Shown: positions 34,780 through 45,259, counted from the first letter of the stretch. The stretch is 58,610 nucleotides of DNA from Allobosea sp. (GCA_024231975.1 JAAEQB010000077.1:1-58610); one strand, 5' to 3'. Made by a program: numbers and translations. The notes: generated by a model from the letters alone, not told the origin.

Positions 34780-35532
34780 CTACTTCGCCGGGCCGCGGGC
34801 GGCGCCGAGGATGGCGCTCTGGCGGGCATAGGGATCGCCCTGGACCAGCACGACATAGGAATCGGCCTTTGCGGCGCTGCGGACAGTCTCCAGCGGCACG
34901 CTCAAGGTCGCAGCGGCGCCGTTCCATTCGCCGATCCGGCTGATGCCGCGCACGACATTGGCGTAGGTTACGGTCTTGCCGCTGTTCTCGCCGCGCTCGA
35001 TCGGTACGGTCGCGGTGCGGCTGACCTGCAGCAGCAGGACCACGGCCGGCTTCTCGCTGGCGAACGGGGCCGCGCCCAAGCCGACGCGCAGCGCGCCGTC
35101 AGCCTCGGCGAGGTCGATCTTGACCGGGAAGCCATCCTTGCCCTGGTCCTGGACGAGCTTGTCGATGCCCCCCTTGTCGGAGCCGACGATGTGGGCGGTG
35201 CCGTTGACCACGGCCTGCGGGGTATAGATCTGGCCGTCGCCGCGCGCCTTGGCATAGAGCTTCTGGCGCTTGCTGAAGACTTCCTGGCCGAGCGTGTCCT
35301 TCCAGCCGAGATAGTCCCAATAGGTCACCGGCAAGGTGAGCGTGATCAGCTTGGGATCCTTGGCGAGCTCGGTGAAGAGGGCGTCCGCCGCCGGGCAGGA
35401 CGAGCAGCCCTGGCTGGTGAAGAGCTCGACCACCGCCTTCGGCTGAACCGCTGGCTGCTGGGCATGCGCCGGTGCTCCTGCGAGCAGGAGGACAGCGGCG
35501 GCCGCGATGTTGCTGATGTGGCGGACCATCAT
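34780..35532 (-). CDS. DUF1223 (thioredoxin-fold) exported protein
   Basis: A 250-residue secreted protein. The signal peptide is MMVRHISNIAAAAVLLLAGA, cleaved near PAHAQ. The mature N-terminus has VVELFTSQGCSSCPAADALF, with a CSSC pair in a thioredoxin-like position, then PVTYWDYLGWKDTLG and PQAVVNGTAHIVGSD. DUF1223 proteins are predicted periplasmic thioredoxin-like proteins of unknown target. Two adjacent ATGs (35532 and 35529) are equally possible starts. Convergent with the TPM gene, five bases apart. Confidence 0.9.
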   Translation of the reverse strand: MMVRHISNIAAAAVLLLAGAPAHAQQPAVQPKAVVELFTSQGCSSCPAADALFTELAKDPKLITLTLPVTYWDYLGWKDTLGQEVFSKRQKLYAKARGDGQIYTPQAVVNGTAHIVGSDKGGIDKLVQDQGKDGFPVKIDLAEADGALRVGLGAAPFASEKPAVVLLLQVSRTATVPIERGENSGKTVTYANVVRGISRIGEWNGAAATLSVPLETVRSAAKADSYVVLVQGDPYARQSAILGAARGPAK

Positions 35533-35597
35533 TCGAACTCGACGCCTGTATAGAAGCAGGCGGTTACCAAAAGCGCTACTCTCCACTCAATTGGAAA

Positions 35598-36578
35598 TCA
35601 CGTTGCCTTGAAAACAGGCTTCTGCTGCGGCTGATCGCGAAAACGTGCCAGGGCCTCGGCCCCGATCAGGGTCGGACGCCAGCGCCGGTGCATCCAGAGC
35701 CATTGCTCGGGATGCTCGCGGACCCAGCCATCGACCACGGCGGTCATCATCGCCATGGCGCCGGCGACGTCGATCTCGCCGTTGGCATCGCGCGGCAGGT
35801 CGAGCGGCGGGGTCAGTTCGATGCGGAAGCGCCGGTTCGGCAAGCGGATGACGCGTACGCCATGGACCGGGCATTCGAAGCGGCGGGCGAACTTGCCGAG
35901 GATCGGGTTGGTCAGCGCCGGCCGGCCGAGGAAAGGCACGACCACGCCCCGGGTGAAATGCTGGTCGATCAGCATGCCGAGATGGCCGCCATTCTCGAGC
36001 ACACCCTGCATGGCGAAGGCCGCGCCCTGCTTGGCGGCGGCGAGGCCGCCCATGGCGCCGGAGCGGATCTCATGGACGACTGCGGCGATCGCCAGGTCGT
36101 TGGGCGCGCGGAAGACGGCGGTGGTGTCGAGATCGTAGGTGGCGGCGCAGATCGCCGGCAGCTCCCAATTGCCGAGATGGGCGGAGAAGATCAGCCCCGG
36201 CTTGTCATCGTCCTTCAGCGCGATGAAGTGCTCGATGCCGACGACCTCGATCCGGCCGTTCGGATCGGGGTTGTGGTAGTCATAGTCGAAGAGCGTCTTG
36301 AGATGGGCGTATTCGGCGACGGTTCGGCCGAGATTCTCCCAGCCGCCACGGACGAGGCGCCTGGCCTCAGCATCATCGATGCCCGGATAGGCGGCGCGGA
36401 CATTGGCATAGGCGACGCGGTTGACCGGGATCAGCGGGCTGAGGCTGCGCAGCAGCCAGCCGCCGAGATCGGAGGCTCGCTCCGGCCCGAGCGCGCGCAG
36501 GAAAGCGAAGACCGCGCGGATCAGCCCGATCATCAGCGCGGCGCCGATGCGCGTCGCGAATTGCTTCAGCTGCCTCAC
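35598..36578 (-). CDS. lpxXL: Lipid A very-long-chain acyltransferase LpxXL (LpxL/HtrB family)
   Basis: A 326-residue inner-membrane acyltransferase. A hydrophobic N-terminus (ALMIGLIRAVFAFLRAL) precedes the HX4D/E motif HLGNWE (His134, Glu139). IDQHFTRGVVVPFLGRPA, then EHPEQWLWMHRRWRP at the C-terminus, are typical of LpxL/HtrB enzymes. At the end of an acpXL-fabZ-fabF-fabF-adh cluster it is best read as LpxXL, which moves a long hydroxy-acyl chain from AcpXL to lipid A. The start is GTG 36578, overlapping the stop of a 34-codon ORF (GTGA). Confidence 0.9.
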   Translation of the reverse strand: MRQLKQFATRIGAALMIGLIRAVFAFLRALGPERASDLGGWLLRSLSPLIPVNRVAYANVRAAYPGIDDAEARRLVRGGWENLGRTVAEYAHLKTLFDYDYHNPDPNGRIEVVGIEHFIALKDDDKPGLIFSAHLGNWELPAICAATYDLDTTAVFRAPNDLAIAAVVHEIRSGAMGGLAAAKQGAAFAMQGVLENGGHLGMLIDQHFTRGVVVPFLGRPALTNPILGKFARRFECPVHGVRVIRLPNRRFRIELTPPLDLPRDANGEIDVAGAMAMMTAVVDGWVREHPEQWLWMHRRWRPTLIGAEALARFRDQPQQKPVFKAT

Positions 36579-36679
36579 TTATCCCAGCCCGGTCCGCCGG
36601 CGCAGCGTCCGGGAAGGACCTCGCCATCGCGGCGCGACTTGCGGGATTGCGGCGGGCGCGTCAAGTCGCGCCGGCTCAT
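36575..36679 (-). CDS. Candidate 34-residue ORF between adh and lpxXL
   Basis: A short frame on the minus strand begins at ATG 36679, nine bases after the adh stop, with TGAGGT upstream. It ends with a TGA that overlaps the GTG of lpxXL. The product would be strongly basic at first (MSRRDLTRPPQSRKSRR) and end in GRCAGGPGWDK. The tight fit between two operon genes suggests a translated or coupling ORF, but it is too short to judge alone, and no family is recognised. Confidence 0.4.
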   Translation of the reverse strand: MSRRDLTRPPQSRKSRRDGEVLPGRCAGGPGWDK

Positions 36680-36688
36680 GGCGGGACC

Positions 36689-37711
36689 TCAGAGCGTGAC
36701 GATGACCTTGCCGAAGACCTTCCGGCCCTCGATCCGGGCGAGGCCCTGCTCGAACTCGGCGAGGGGGAAAACCGAATCGATCACCGGCTTCATCCCTGTC
36801 GCCATCTTCTCCAGCGATTGCGAGATATTCTCGATCCGGCAGCCGAAGGAGCCGGTGATGCGGTATTGCTGCTGGAAGAGCTGCATCAGGTTCATCGTCG
36901 TCGATGCGCCGGAGGTGGCGCCGCAGGTGACGAGGCGGCCGCCGCGCTTCAGGCAGAGCAGCGAGCCGTTCCAGGTATCGGCGCCGACATGCTCGAAGAC
37001 GACGTCGACACCCTTGCGCTTGGTCAGGCGCCGGACCTCGCCCTCGAAGCGCTCGGTCTTGTAGTTGACGACGAAATCGGCGCCGAGCGCCTTGGCCTTC
37101 TCGCCCTTCTCGTCGTCGCCGACGGTGGTGTAGACGGTGCAGCCGATCGCCTTGGCCATCAGGATCGCCGCCGTGCCGATGCCGGAGCCGCCGGCATGGA
37201 CCAGCACCGACTCGCCGGGCTCGAGCTTGGCATTGTCGAACAGCATGTGCTGGACCGTGCCGAAGCCGATCGGCGCGCAGGCGGCATCCTCGAAGGAGAC
37301 ACCCTTGGGCGCCTTGATGACGAGGCGCTCGGGCCGATTGATCAGCTCGCGGGCGAAGCCGTCGATATGGAAGCCCATGATCCCGGCGACGTTCTCGCAG
37401 AGATTGTCGCGGCCCTCGCGGCAGGCCTTGCAATGGCCGCAGGTCTCGGCGCCGTACATGGTCACCGTGTCGCCCTCGCGGAAGCGCGAGACGCCCTCGC
37501 CGATCGCCACGACCTCGCCGGCCGCCTCGACGCCGGCTGCCTGCGGCATCTTGCGCTTGGCGAAGGCCATGCCGCGAAAGCCCCAGAGGTCGAGATAGTT
37601 CAGGCCGACGGCGCGGACACGGATCTGGACTTCGCCCGGAGCGGGCGGCGGCGGCGGCTCGATCTGTTCGAGGCGGAGGTCGCGGTCGCCATGGAGCTGG
37701 AGCGAGAGCAT
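36689..37711 (-). CDS. Zinc-binding MDR dehydrogenase of the lipid A long-chain cluster
   Basis: A 340-residue medium-chain dehydrogenase. The catalytic half has GLNYLDLWGFRGM and AGVEAAGEVVAIGEGVSRF. A structural-zinc type cysteine set is in CGHCKACREGRDNLC (about residues 89-103). The Rossmann half has VLVHAGGSGIGTAAILMAKA. The equivalent gene (adh2XL) lies between fabF1XL and lpxXL in rhizobia and is thought to act as the enoyl-ACP reductase step of chain elongation. ATG 37711 is the family start. The ParE-type toxin gene ends 13 bases upstream. Confidence 0.88.
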   Translation of the reverse strand: MLSLQLHGDRDLRLEQIEPPPPPAPGEVQIRVRAVGLNYLDLWGFRGMAFAKRKMPQAAGVEAAGEVVAIGEGVSRFREGDTVTMYGAETCGHCKACREGRDNLCENVAGIMGFHIDGFARELINRPERLVIKAPKGVSFEDAACAPIGFGTVQHMLFDNAKLEPGESVLVHAGGSGIGTAAILMAKAIGCTVYTTVGDDEKGEKAKALGADFVVNYKTERFEGEVRRLTKRKGVDVVFEHVGADTWNGSLLCLKRGGRLVTCGATSGASTTMNLMQLFQQQYRITGSFGCRIENISQSLEKMATGMKPVIDSVFPLAEFEQGLARIEGRKVFGKVIVTL

Positions 37712-37724
37712 GGGCCTTGGTCTT

Positions 37725-38009
37725 TCAGAGCTGGTCCGGCCATTGCCGGGAGGTGTGTATGACAGCGAGGATTTCGATGGCGCCGTGATGCACACGGTAC
37801 GGCAGGATGTAGGGCGTGCCGGTGATCACAAGCTCCCGGGTGCCGTCGACACGTCCCGGCCGCCCGCTTGCGGGATGGCGTAGGAGCTGCTGCGGTGCCG
37901 CGCGGATGGTTCGCACCATCGCGAGCGCGGCATGCGGATTGAATTGCGTCAGATATCGCGCCGCATCGCGCAGATTGCGCTGAGAGCGCGGCGTCCAGAC
38001 GATCTTCAT
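37725..38009 (-). CDS. Type II toxin, RelE/ParE family
   Basis: A 94-residue protein with the ParE pattern: MKIVWTPRSQRNLRDAARYL, residues 45-57 HPASGRPGRVDGT, RELVI, PYILPYRV, and IEILAVIHTSRQWP. The basic residues and final RxWP are typical of ParE toxins that inhibit gyrase, though some relatives are RelE-like RNases. Its ATG overlaps the antitoxin stop (ATGA, 38006-38009), the usual coupled arrangement. It sits inside the lipid A cluster on the same strand. Confidence 0.88.
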   Translation of the reverse strand: MKIVWTPRSQRNLRDAARYLTQFNPHAALAMVRTIRAAPQQLLRHPASGRPGRVDGTRELVITGTPYILPYRVHHGAIEILAVIHTSRQWPDQL

Positions 38010-38254
38010 GGACGGTCGATCTTGGCCTGGATTTCGGCTTCGATCGCATCGAGATCAGCTTCGCTGACGAATTCGCCGCGGTCGGCTTCCGCTAGGCCCG
38101 CCTTGATCTGCTCGATCTGCCAGGCATTGAGCTCGACGTAGTTCTCAATCGCTTTGGTGGCGATCCAATTGCGCGAGCGGTCGGTGTCGGCAGCGAGCGC
38201 ATCGAGCTTGGCCAACATCTCGTCGTCGAGGCGGATGGTGAAAGCTGCCGTCAT
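38006..38254 (-). CDS. Ribbon-helix-helix antitoxin (CopG/ParD-like)
   Basis: An 82-residue protein. The N-terminus AFTIRLDDEMLAKLDALAAD, then SRNWIATKAIENYVEL, is a ribbon-helix-helix DNA-binding domain. The acidic C-terminus (EADRGEFVSEADLDAIEAEI) would wrap the toxin. It comes first in the pair, as expected. A perfect palindrome just before its start (38259-38281) probably serves as its own operator. Confidence 0.88.
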   Translation of the reverse strand: MTAAFTIRLDDEMLAKLDALAADTDRSRNWIATKAIENYVELNAWQIEQIKAGLAEADRGEFVSEADLDAIEAEIQAKIDRP

Positions 38255-38258
38255 GTCG

Positions 38259-38281
38259 GTTCACTCCGGTTCGTAGTGAAC
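38259..38281. promoter_or_regulatory. Operator-like palindrome before the antitoxin gene
   Basis: A perfect inverted repeat GTTCACT (38259-38265) and AGTGAAC (38275-38281) with a nine-base spacer. A further TTCAC half-site lies at 38290-38294. It is only five bases upstream of the antitoxin ATG. This is the usual place for a ribbon-helix-helix antitoxin operator, and it implies that the pair controls itself. Confidence 0.6.
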
Positions 38282-38324
38282 ATAGGCGATTCACAACACA
38301 GCGCCAAGCGCTGCGCGTTTACCA

Positions 38325-38340
38325 TGTTTCACGTGAAGCG
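38325..38340. promoter_or_regulatory. parS-like ParB-binding site candidate (14/16)
   Basis: TGTTTCACGTGAAGCG matches the general bacterial parS consensus TGTTTCACGTGAAACA at 14 of 16 positions, including the full TTTCACGTGAA core. It lies between the antitoxin gene and the SDR stop. Occurrence by chance is possible; ParB binding is not shown by the sequence. Confidence 0.45.
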
Positions 38341-38351
38341 CTGGAGCGCCC

Positions 38352-39098
38352 TTAGCGGTGCACGCCGAGATGAGCGGTCAGGCCGCCATCGATCGGCAGG
38401 ACCGTGCCGGTGATATAGGCCGCCGGCGGGCTCAGCAGGAAGGCGGCAAGACCCGCGACCTCGTCCGGCCGGGCGAAGCGGCCGGCCGGGATCTGGCCTT
38501 CCATCTTGTCGCGATAGGCGGCGTAGGGCGCCATCATGTCGGTGTCGACGAAGCCCGGCGCGATCACGTTGACGGTGACGCCGCGCTTAGCCGTTTCGAC
38601 CGCCAGCGTCTTGGCATAGGAGATCAGCGCGCCCTTCGACGCCGCATAGGCGGCGTTGCCGGGATTGCCGCGCAGGGCCGCGACCGAGCCGATCGCGACG
38701 ATGCGGCCGGCCTTGGCCCGGATCATGCCGCGCATCAGGCTCTTGGCGAGGCGGGTGAAGGCCCAGAAATTAACCTGCATCGCCGCTTCGGCCTTGTCCT
38801 GCACCAGCATGGCGGCGAGCGTGTCATAGGGCTGGCCGGCATTGTGGACGAGGCCGAACCAGGCCTCGCCCTCGCATTGCTCGCAGAAGGCGTGGAGCGC
38901 CGTCTTGTCGGAGAGATCGAGCGGCAGAGCGCGGACGGTGCGGCCGGGCGCGGCCTGCGCGATCTCGGCGGCGAGGGCCTGCGCCTGCTCGCCCGAGGAG
39001 CGGTAGGTGAAGTCGACATCGTGGCCAGCAGCCACGAGCGCCCGGACGATCGCGGCGCCGACGCCCTTGGCGCCGCCGGTGACGAGAACGCGCGTCAT
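38352..39098 (-). CDS. FabG-like short-chain dehydrogenase (3-oxoacyl-ACP reductase type)
   Basis: A 248-residue SDR. The cofactor loop is VTGGAKGVGAAIV. NAG lies near residue 87, and the catalytic residues are in GSVAALRGNPGNAAYAASKG. The C-terminus YITGTVLPIDGGLTAHLG is typical of FabG-like enzymes. Its ATG overlaps the fabF1 stop (ATGA), so it belongs to the very-long-chain acyl cluster and could provide the ketoreduction step. This gene is not part of the classical six-gene acpXL-lpxXL set that I know from rhizobia. Confidence 0.9.
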   Translation of the reverse strand: MTRVLVTGGAKGVGAAIVRALVAAGHDVDFTYRSSGEQAQALAAEIAQAAPGRTVRALPLDLSDKTALHAFCEQCEGEAWFGLVHNAGQPYDTLAAMLVQDKAEAAMQVNFWAFTRLAKSLMRGMIRAKAGRIVAIGSVAALRGNPGNAAYAASKGALISYAKTLAVETAKRGVTVNVIAPGFVDTDMMAPYAAYRDKMEGQIPAGRFARPDEVAGLAAFLLSPPAAYITGTVLPIDGGLTAHLGVHR

Positions 39099-40378
39099 GC
39101 TGCGTTCGGTCCGGCGGTCAGGACGAGGCAGGTGTTCTGGCCGCCGAAGCCGAAGGAGTTCGACAGCACGGTGCGCACCTTTGTGTCGCGGGCCTGGTTC
39201 GGGATGACGTCGAGCGCGATCGCCGGATCGGGCGTGTTGTAGTTGATCGTCGGCGGGATTCGGCCATTGGCGATGGTCAGCAGCGAGATCACCGCCTCGA
39301 CTGCGCCGGCGGCCGTCAGCGTATGGCCGAGCATCGACTTGTTGGAAGAGATCGGCAGGCTGGCCATGCGCTCGCCGAAGACGGCGGAGCAGCTCATCGC
39401 CTCCATCTTGTCGTTCTCCGGCGTCGAGGTGCCGTGCGCGTTGATGTAGTCGACATCGTCAGGCGTCAGGCCGGCATCGGCGAGGGCGTCCTGCATGGCG
39501 AGGATCGCCGGCTTGCCGTCCGGGCTCGAGCGGGTGCGATGGAAGCCGTCGCCGCGCTCGCCGCAGCCGGCGACGATGCCGAGGATGGTCGCGCCCCGCG
39601 CCAAGGCGTGGTCGTAATCCTCCAGCACCAGCGCGCCGGCGCCCTCGCCCATGACGAAGCCATCGCGGTTCTTGGAGAACGGCTTGGCGGCGCCTTCCGG
39701 TGGATCATTCTGGGTCGAGAGGGCCGAGAGCAGCGAGAAGCGGATCAGCGCCTCCGCATGGACCGAGCCGTCGGTGCCGATGCAGAGCGCAGCTTCGGTC
39801 TCGCCGCGACGGATCGCCTCGACACCCATCTGGATCGCCGTCGCGCCCGAGGAACAGGCGGTCGAGAGCGAGATCGGCGAACCCTTGGTGCCGAACTTCT
39901 CGGCAATGTGCTCGGCAACGCCGCCGAACAGGAAGAGCTCGTGCATCGCCTGGTGCTTATGGCGAGCGGCGACGCGCAGCAGCGCGTCATAATCGGTATC
40001 GCCCTCGACGGCCTGGGCCAGCTCCTGCTTCTGCGGCCATTCCATCTCGACCGGCGGCACCGCCATGAAGAGCTCACCCGGGAAATCGCCGGCCTCGCCG
40101 AGACCGCTCTGCGCGACCGCTTCGTCGGCGGCGAGCGTGGCGAGCTTCTCGGAGAGCTCGGGTGCTGCGAAGGAACCGTCAAACAGGAAGTCGACGGTCG
40201 CGGCGATGGTGGTGCGCAGGCCGTCGGTCGGGAAGCGCTCAATGCGATGGATGCCGGAGCGGCCCGCGGTCAGGGCCTCCCAATTGGCGTCCTTGCCCTG
40301 GCCGAGCGAGGTGACGATGCCGAGGCCGGTGACGGCGACGATCGGCCGGCCCTGGCTGTCGCGATGGCTTGCACCCAT
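39095..40378 (-). CDS. fabF: Beta-ketoacyl-ACP synthase (FabF1XL type)
   Basis: A 427-residue condensing enzyme extending acyl chains with malonyl-ACP. The catalytic triad is intact: Cys175 in LSTACSSGAT, His315 in NAHGTSTPEND, and His352 in NKSMLGHTLTAAGA. FVMGEGAGALVLE and SNSFGFGGQN are also conserved. ATG 40378 (MGASHRD) is chosen; a further 17 open codons upstream would overlap fabF2. It acts with the ketosynthase-like neighbour encoded 11 bases upstream, most likely in elongation of the C28-type lipid A acyl chain. Confidence 0.93.
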   Translation of the reverse strand: MGASHRDSQGRPIVAVTGLGIVTSLGQGKDANWEALTAGRSGIHRIERFPTDGLRTTIAATVDFLFDGSFAAPELSEKLATLAADEAVAQSGLGEAGDFPGELFMAVPPVEMEWPQKQELAQAVEGDTDYDALLRVAARHKHQAMHELFLFGGVAEHIAEKFGTKGSPISLSTACSSGATAIQMGVEAIRRGETEAALCIGTDGSVHAEALIRFSLLSALSTQNDPPEGAAKPFSKNRDGFVMGEGAGALVLEDYDHALARGATILGIVAGCGERGDGFHRTRSSPDGKPAILAMQDALADAGLTPDDVDYINAHGTSTPENDKMEAMSCSAVFGERMASLPISSNKSMLGHTLTAAGAVEAVISLLTIANGRIPPTINYNTPDPAIALDVIPNQARDTKVRTVLSNSFGFGGQNTCLVLTAGPNAA

Positions 40379-40389
40379 GACGCCTCTCC

Positions 40390-41520
40390 TTAAGCCTTGA
40401 CCAGACGCGCGGCGCCTTCGCCGCGCCAATGCGCCGCGCCGGTGACGATCGCCTCATTCGCCGCGCCGGTCGAGAGCGCGGCTGCGGCGAGCGCGACCGA
40501 GACCGGGAAGGCGGCTTCGAGGGAATGGCCGACGAGGTCGCCAGTAGCAACGCGGCGCGCACCCGGCGCGGCCTTGGCGATCGCGGCGGCTTCTTCGTCG
40601 GTGATGCTGGCGCAGCCGGTCGCGGCCGAGATCGCCAGCACGTCGGAGCTGAGCGGGCCGAAGCCGGCGAGCAGTTCGTCGAGCGCCTTGGCGACCGAGC
40701 CGGGCTGGCGGCGGCTGCGATGCGCGCCGGCCTGGCTCAGGCGCGCATGCGCTTTGGCGCCGCGTGCCGCGGCGCGCTCGGCGGATTCAAGGACGAGGAA
40801 GGCGCCGGCACTGCCGGTGATCATGCCGGGCACATCGCGGCGGGCGAAGACCGGGGCGAAATCGGCAGAACGCAGGAAGCCGCCGAGCTCGAGCAGCAGC
40901 AGCATGTCGCGGCGCTCGGCGTTGTAGGCGCCGCCGACGAGGATGATGTCGGCCTGGCTGGCCGCGATGCGGGCTCGGGCGGTGCGGATCGCATCGACGC
41001 CGGCCTGCTCTTCGCCCATCAAGGTGCGCGAGGCGCCGGTGATGCCGTGGACGATGGCGATATTGCCGGCGAGCAGATTGGAGAGCTGGGCCAGGAACAG
41101 GGTCGGCCTGAGATCGCTCATCAGCCGCTCGTTGAGGAAAGCGCCCGGCTGGTTCGCGTTGCGCAGGCCGGTCAGCACGGCGGCGTCGACGGCATGGTCG
41201 CGCTCGCCACCGCCGGCAGCGACGATGACTTGGAGCTGGCTCTTGGCCTCGGCGTCGTCCTTCAGCCCGGCATCGTCGAGGGCAAGGCCGGCGGCATAGA
41301 CGCCGAGACGCTGCCAGGGCTCCATCTGCCGCTGGTCGGACTTCTTCGGGATCTGCTTATCGAGCTCCAGCGGCTTCAGCGGGTGCAGCGGATAGGGCGC
41401 AAAGCTCTGGTTATCGACGACCGGCGCGGCGCCGGTGGCGAGCGCCTGCGCATGCGTCTCGATGCCCTCGCCAAGGCTGGAGGCGAGGCCGATGCCGGTG
41501 ATGACGACGTCGCGGGCCAT
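40390..41520 (-). CDS. Ketosynthase-like protein without full active site (FabF2XL type)
   Basis: A 376-residue protein of the beta-ketoacyl synthase fold. It begins MARDVVITGIGLASSLGEG. In place of the catalytic Cys it has Ala163 (GITGASRT). Where the first active-site His is expected it has AISAATGCASITDEE, with no His; the second His is kept (GHSLEAAFPVS, His332). It is also shorter than its partner by about 50 residues. This resembles chain-length-factor subunits, which pair with an active ketosynthase. It fits the position of fabF2XL between fabZ and fabF1. Confidence 0.85.
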   Translation of the reverse strand: MARDVVITGIGLASSLGEGIETHAQALATGAAPVVDNQSFAPYPLHPLKPLELDKQIPKKSDQRQMEPWQRLGVYAAGLALDDAGLKDDAEAKSQLQVIVAAGGGERDHAVDAAVLTGLRNANQPGAFLNERLMSDLRPTLFLAQLSNLLAGNIAIVHGITGASRTLMGEEQAGVDAIRTARARIAASQADIILVGGAYNAERRDMLLLLELGGFLRSADFAPVFARRDVPGMITGSAGAFLVLESAERAAARGAKAHARLSQAGAHRSRRQPGSVAKALDELLAGFGPLSSDVLAISAATGCASITDEEAAAIAKAAPGARRVATGDLVGHSLEAAFPVSVALAAAALSTGAANEAIVTGAAHWRGEGAARLVKA

Positions 41521-41522
41521 GG

Positions 41523-41984
41523 TCAGGCTGCCTCCGGGGAGAGGCCGATGGCAGCGATGCGGCTCTGCATCAAGGTGCGCATATCGGCGGGGAAGGGCAT
41601 CAGGCGGAAGCGCAGTTCGGCGTCGCAGATCGGCTTGCCGGCGAGCGTGATTTTCGCCTTGGTCGCGGCGTAGCCGGAACCCTCGATCACCAGCTCGGCG
41701 CTGGTCTCAAGCTCGGCGTTTGGCTCGACGAAGGTGCGGAAGCGCGCCTTGTCGACCGTCATCAGGAAGGGCATCTGCGTCAGGCCGTTCAGCCCGAGCA
41801 GCAGATAGCCGGAGGCCTGCGCCATGGTCTCGGTGAGCAGGACGCCGGGAACGAGCGGGTGGCCGGGAAAATGGCCCTCGAAAACCGGGCTCTGCGCCGG
41901 AACGGTCGAGCGGGTCACAATCCGCTTGGCCGCCGGATCGAAGCTCTCGACCTTGTCGATCATGTCGAAATATTCGAGGCGCAT
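41523..41984 (-). CDS. fabZ: 3-hydroxyacyl-ACP dehydratase, FabZ-like (FabZXL)
   Basis: A 153-residue hotdog-fold enzyme. The active-site helix is EGHFPGHPLVPGVLLTETMA with His38 and Glu52. MPFLMTVDKARFRTFVEPNA and the C-terminal half match FabZ-type dehydratases, though the C-terminus is somewhat longer. It provides the dehydration step of long-chain elongation on AcpXL. The fabF2 start lies two bases after its stop, a tight operon arrangement. Confidence 0.92.
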   Translation of the reverse strand: MRLEYFDMIDKVESFDPAAKRIVTRSTVPAQSPVFEGHFPGHPLVPGVLLTETMAQASGYLLLGLNGLTQMPFLMTVDKARFRTFVEPNAELETSAELVIEGSGYAATKAKITLAGKPICDAELRFRLMPFPADMRTLMQSRIAAIGLSPEAA

Positions 41985-42074
41985 GCGGTTCCAACCCGTC
42001 TCGCCGCGATCGGGGTCTGGCCCCGCTTGCGGCGTTTCAACGTTCAGCGATGGCCCTGGCGGACCGCGATACGC

Positions 42075-42356
42075 TCAGGCGGCCTTGGCGGCGACGAGGT
42101 CGTCGATGCGCTTGCACAGGTTATCCAGCACGAAATACTGCTCGGCCGGCGCCTTGCCCTCGTTGACCTCCTGGGTCCACTGCTCCAGCGGCAGCTTGAT
42201 GCCGAAGGCCTTGTCGATCGCGAAGGCGATGTCGAGGAAGGCGAGGGAGTCGATGCCGAGATCGTCGATCGCGTGGCTCTGAGGCGTGATCTTCTCGCGA
42301 GGAATGTCGCAAGTTTCCGAAATGATGCCGGCGACCGTCTCGAACGTGGCGGACAT
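42075..42356 (-). CDS. acpXL: Acyl carrier protein AcpXL
   Basis: A 93-residue carrier protein. The phosphopantetheine serine is Ser37 in DDLGIDSLAFLD. The C-terminal extension (LEQWTQEVNEGKAPAEQYFV) is longer than in housekeeping AcpP and typical of AcpXL, the carrier for 27-hydroxyoctacosanoate of lipid A. ATG 42356 follows CGGGAG and is chosen over an upstream in-frame start. It is the first gene of the cluster; the acnA terminator lies just upstream. Confidence 0.94.
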   Translation of the reverse strand: MSATFETVAGIISETCDIPREKITPQSHAIDDLGIDSLAFLDIAFAIDKAFGIKLPLEQWTQEVNEGKAPAEQYFVLDNLCKRIDDLVAAKAA

Positions 42357-42500
42357 GCGGGTGCTCCCGTCGTGGATGATGATGGCGGATGGCATCCGGG
42401 CGCGTTCGCCCCGCGCCTGCCCCAAGCCCCCCGCCGAGGATGACTGTGACCGCCCCCTTACACCTCAGTGCGCGATAGGACAACCGTTGGGGCCAAAGAG

Positions 42501-42528
42501 AAACGCCCGGCTCTGAAGCCGGGCGTTT
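42501..42528. terminator. Rho-independent terminator after acnA
   Basis: A perfect 12-base stem, AAACGCCCGGCT/AGCCGGGCGTTT, with a four-base loop. On the minus strand it is followed by TCTCTTTGG. It lies 20 bases past the acnA stop and isolates acnA from the acpXL operon. Confidence 0.85.
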
Positions 42529-42547
42529 CAGTATCGTCGGGCAGGCC

Positions 42548-45259
<2,712 letters not shown>

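Noticed and set aside
38006..38254. Reading the antitoxin region as part of the SDR operon start
   Set aside because: The ribbon-helix-helix pattern and ATGA coupling to the toxin show a separate TA pair.
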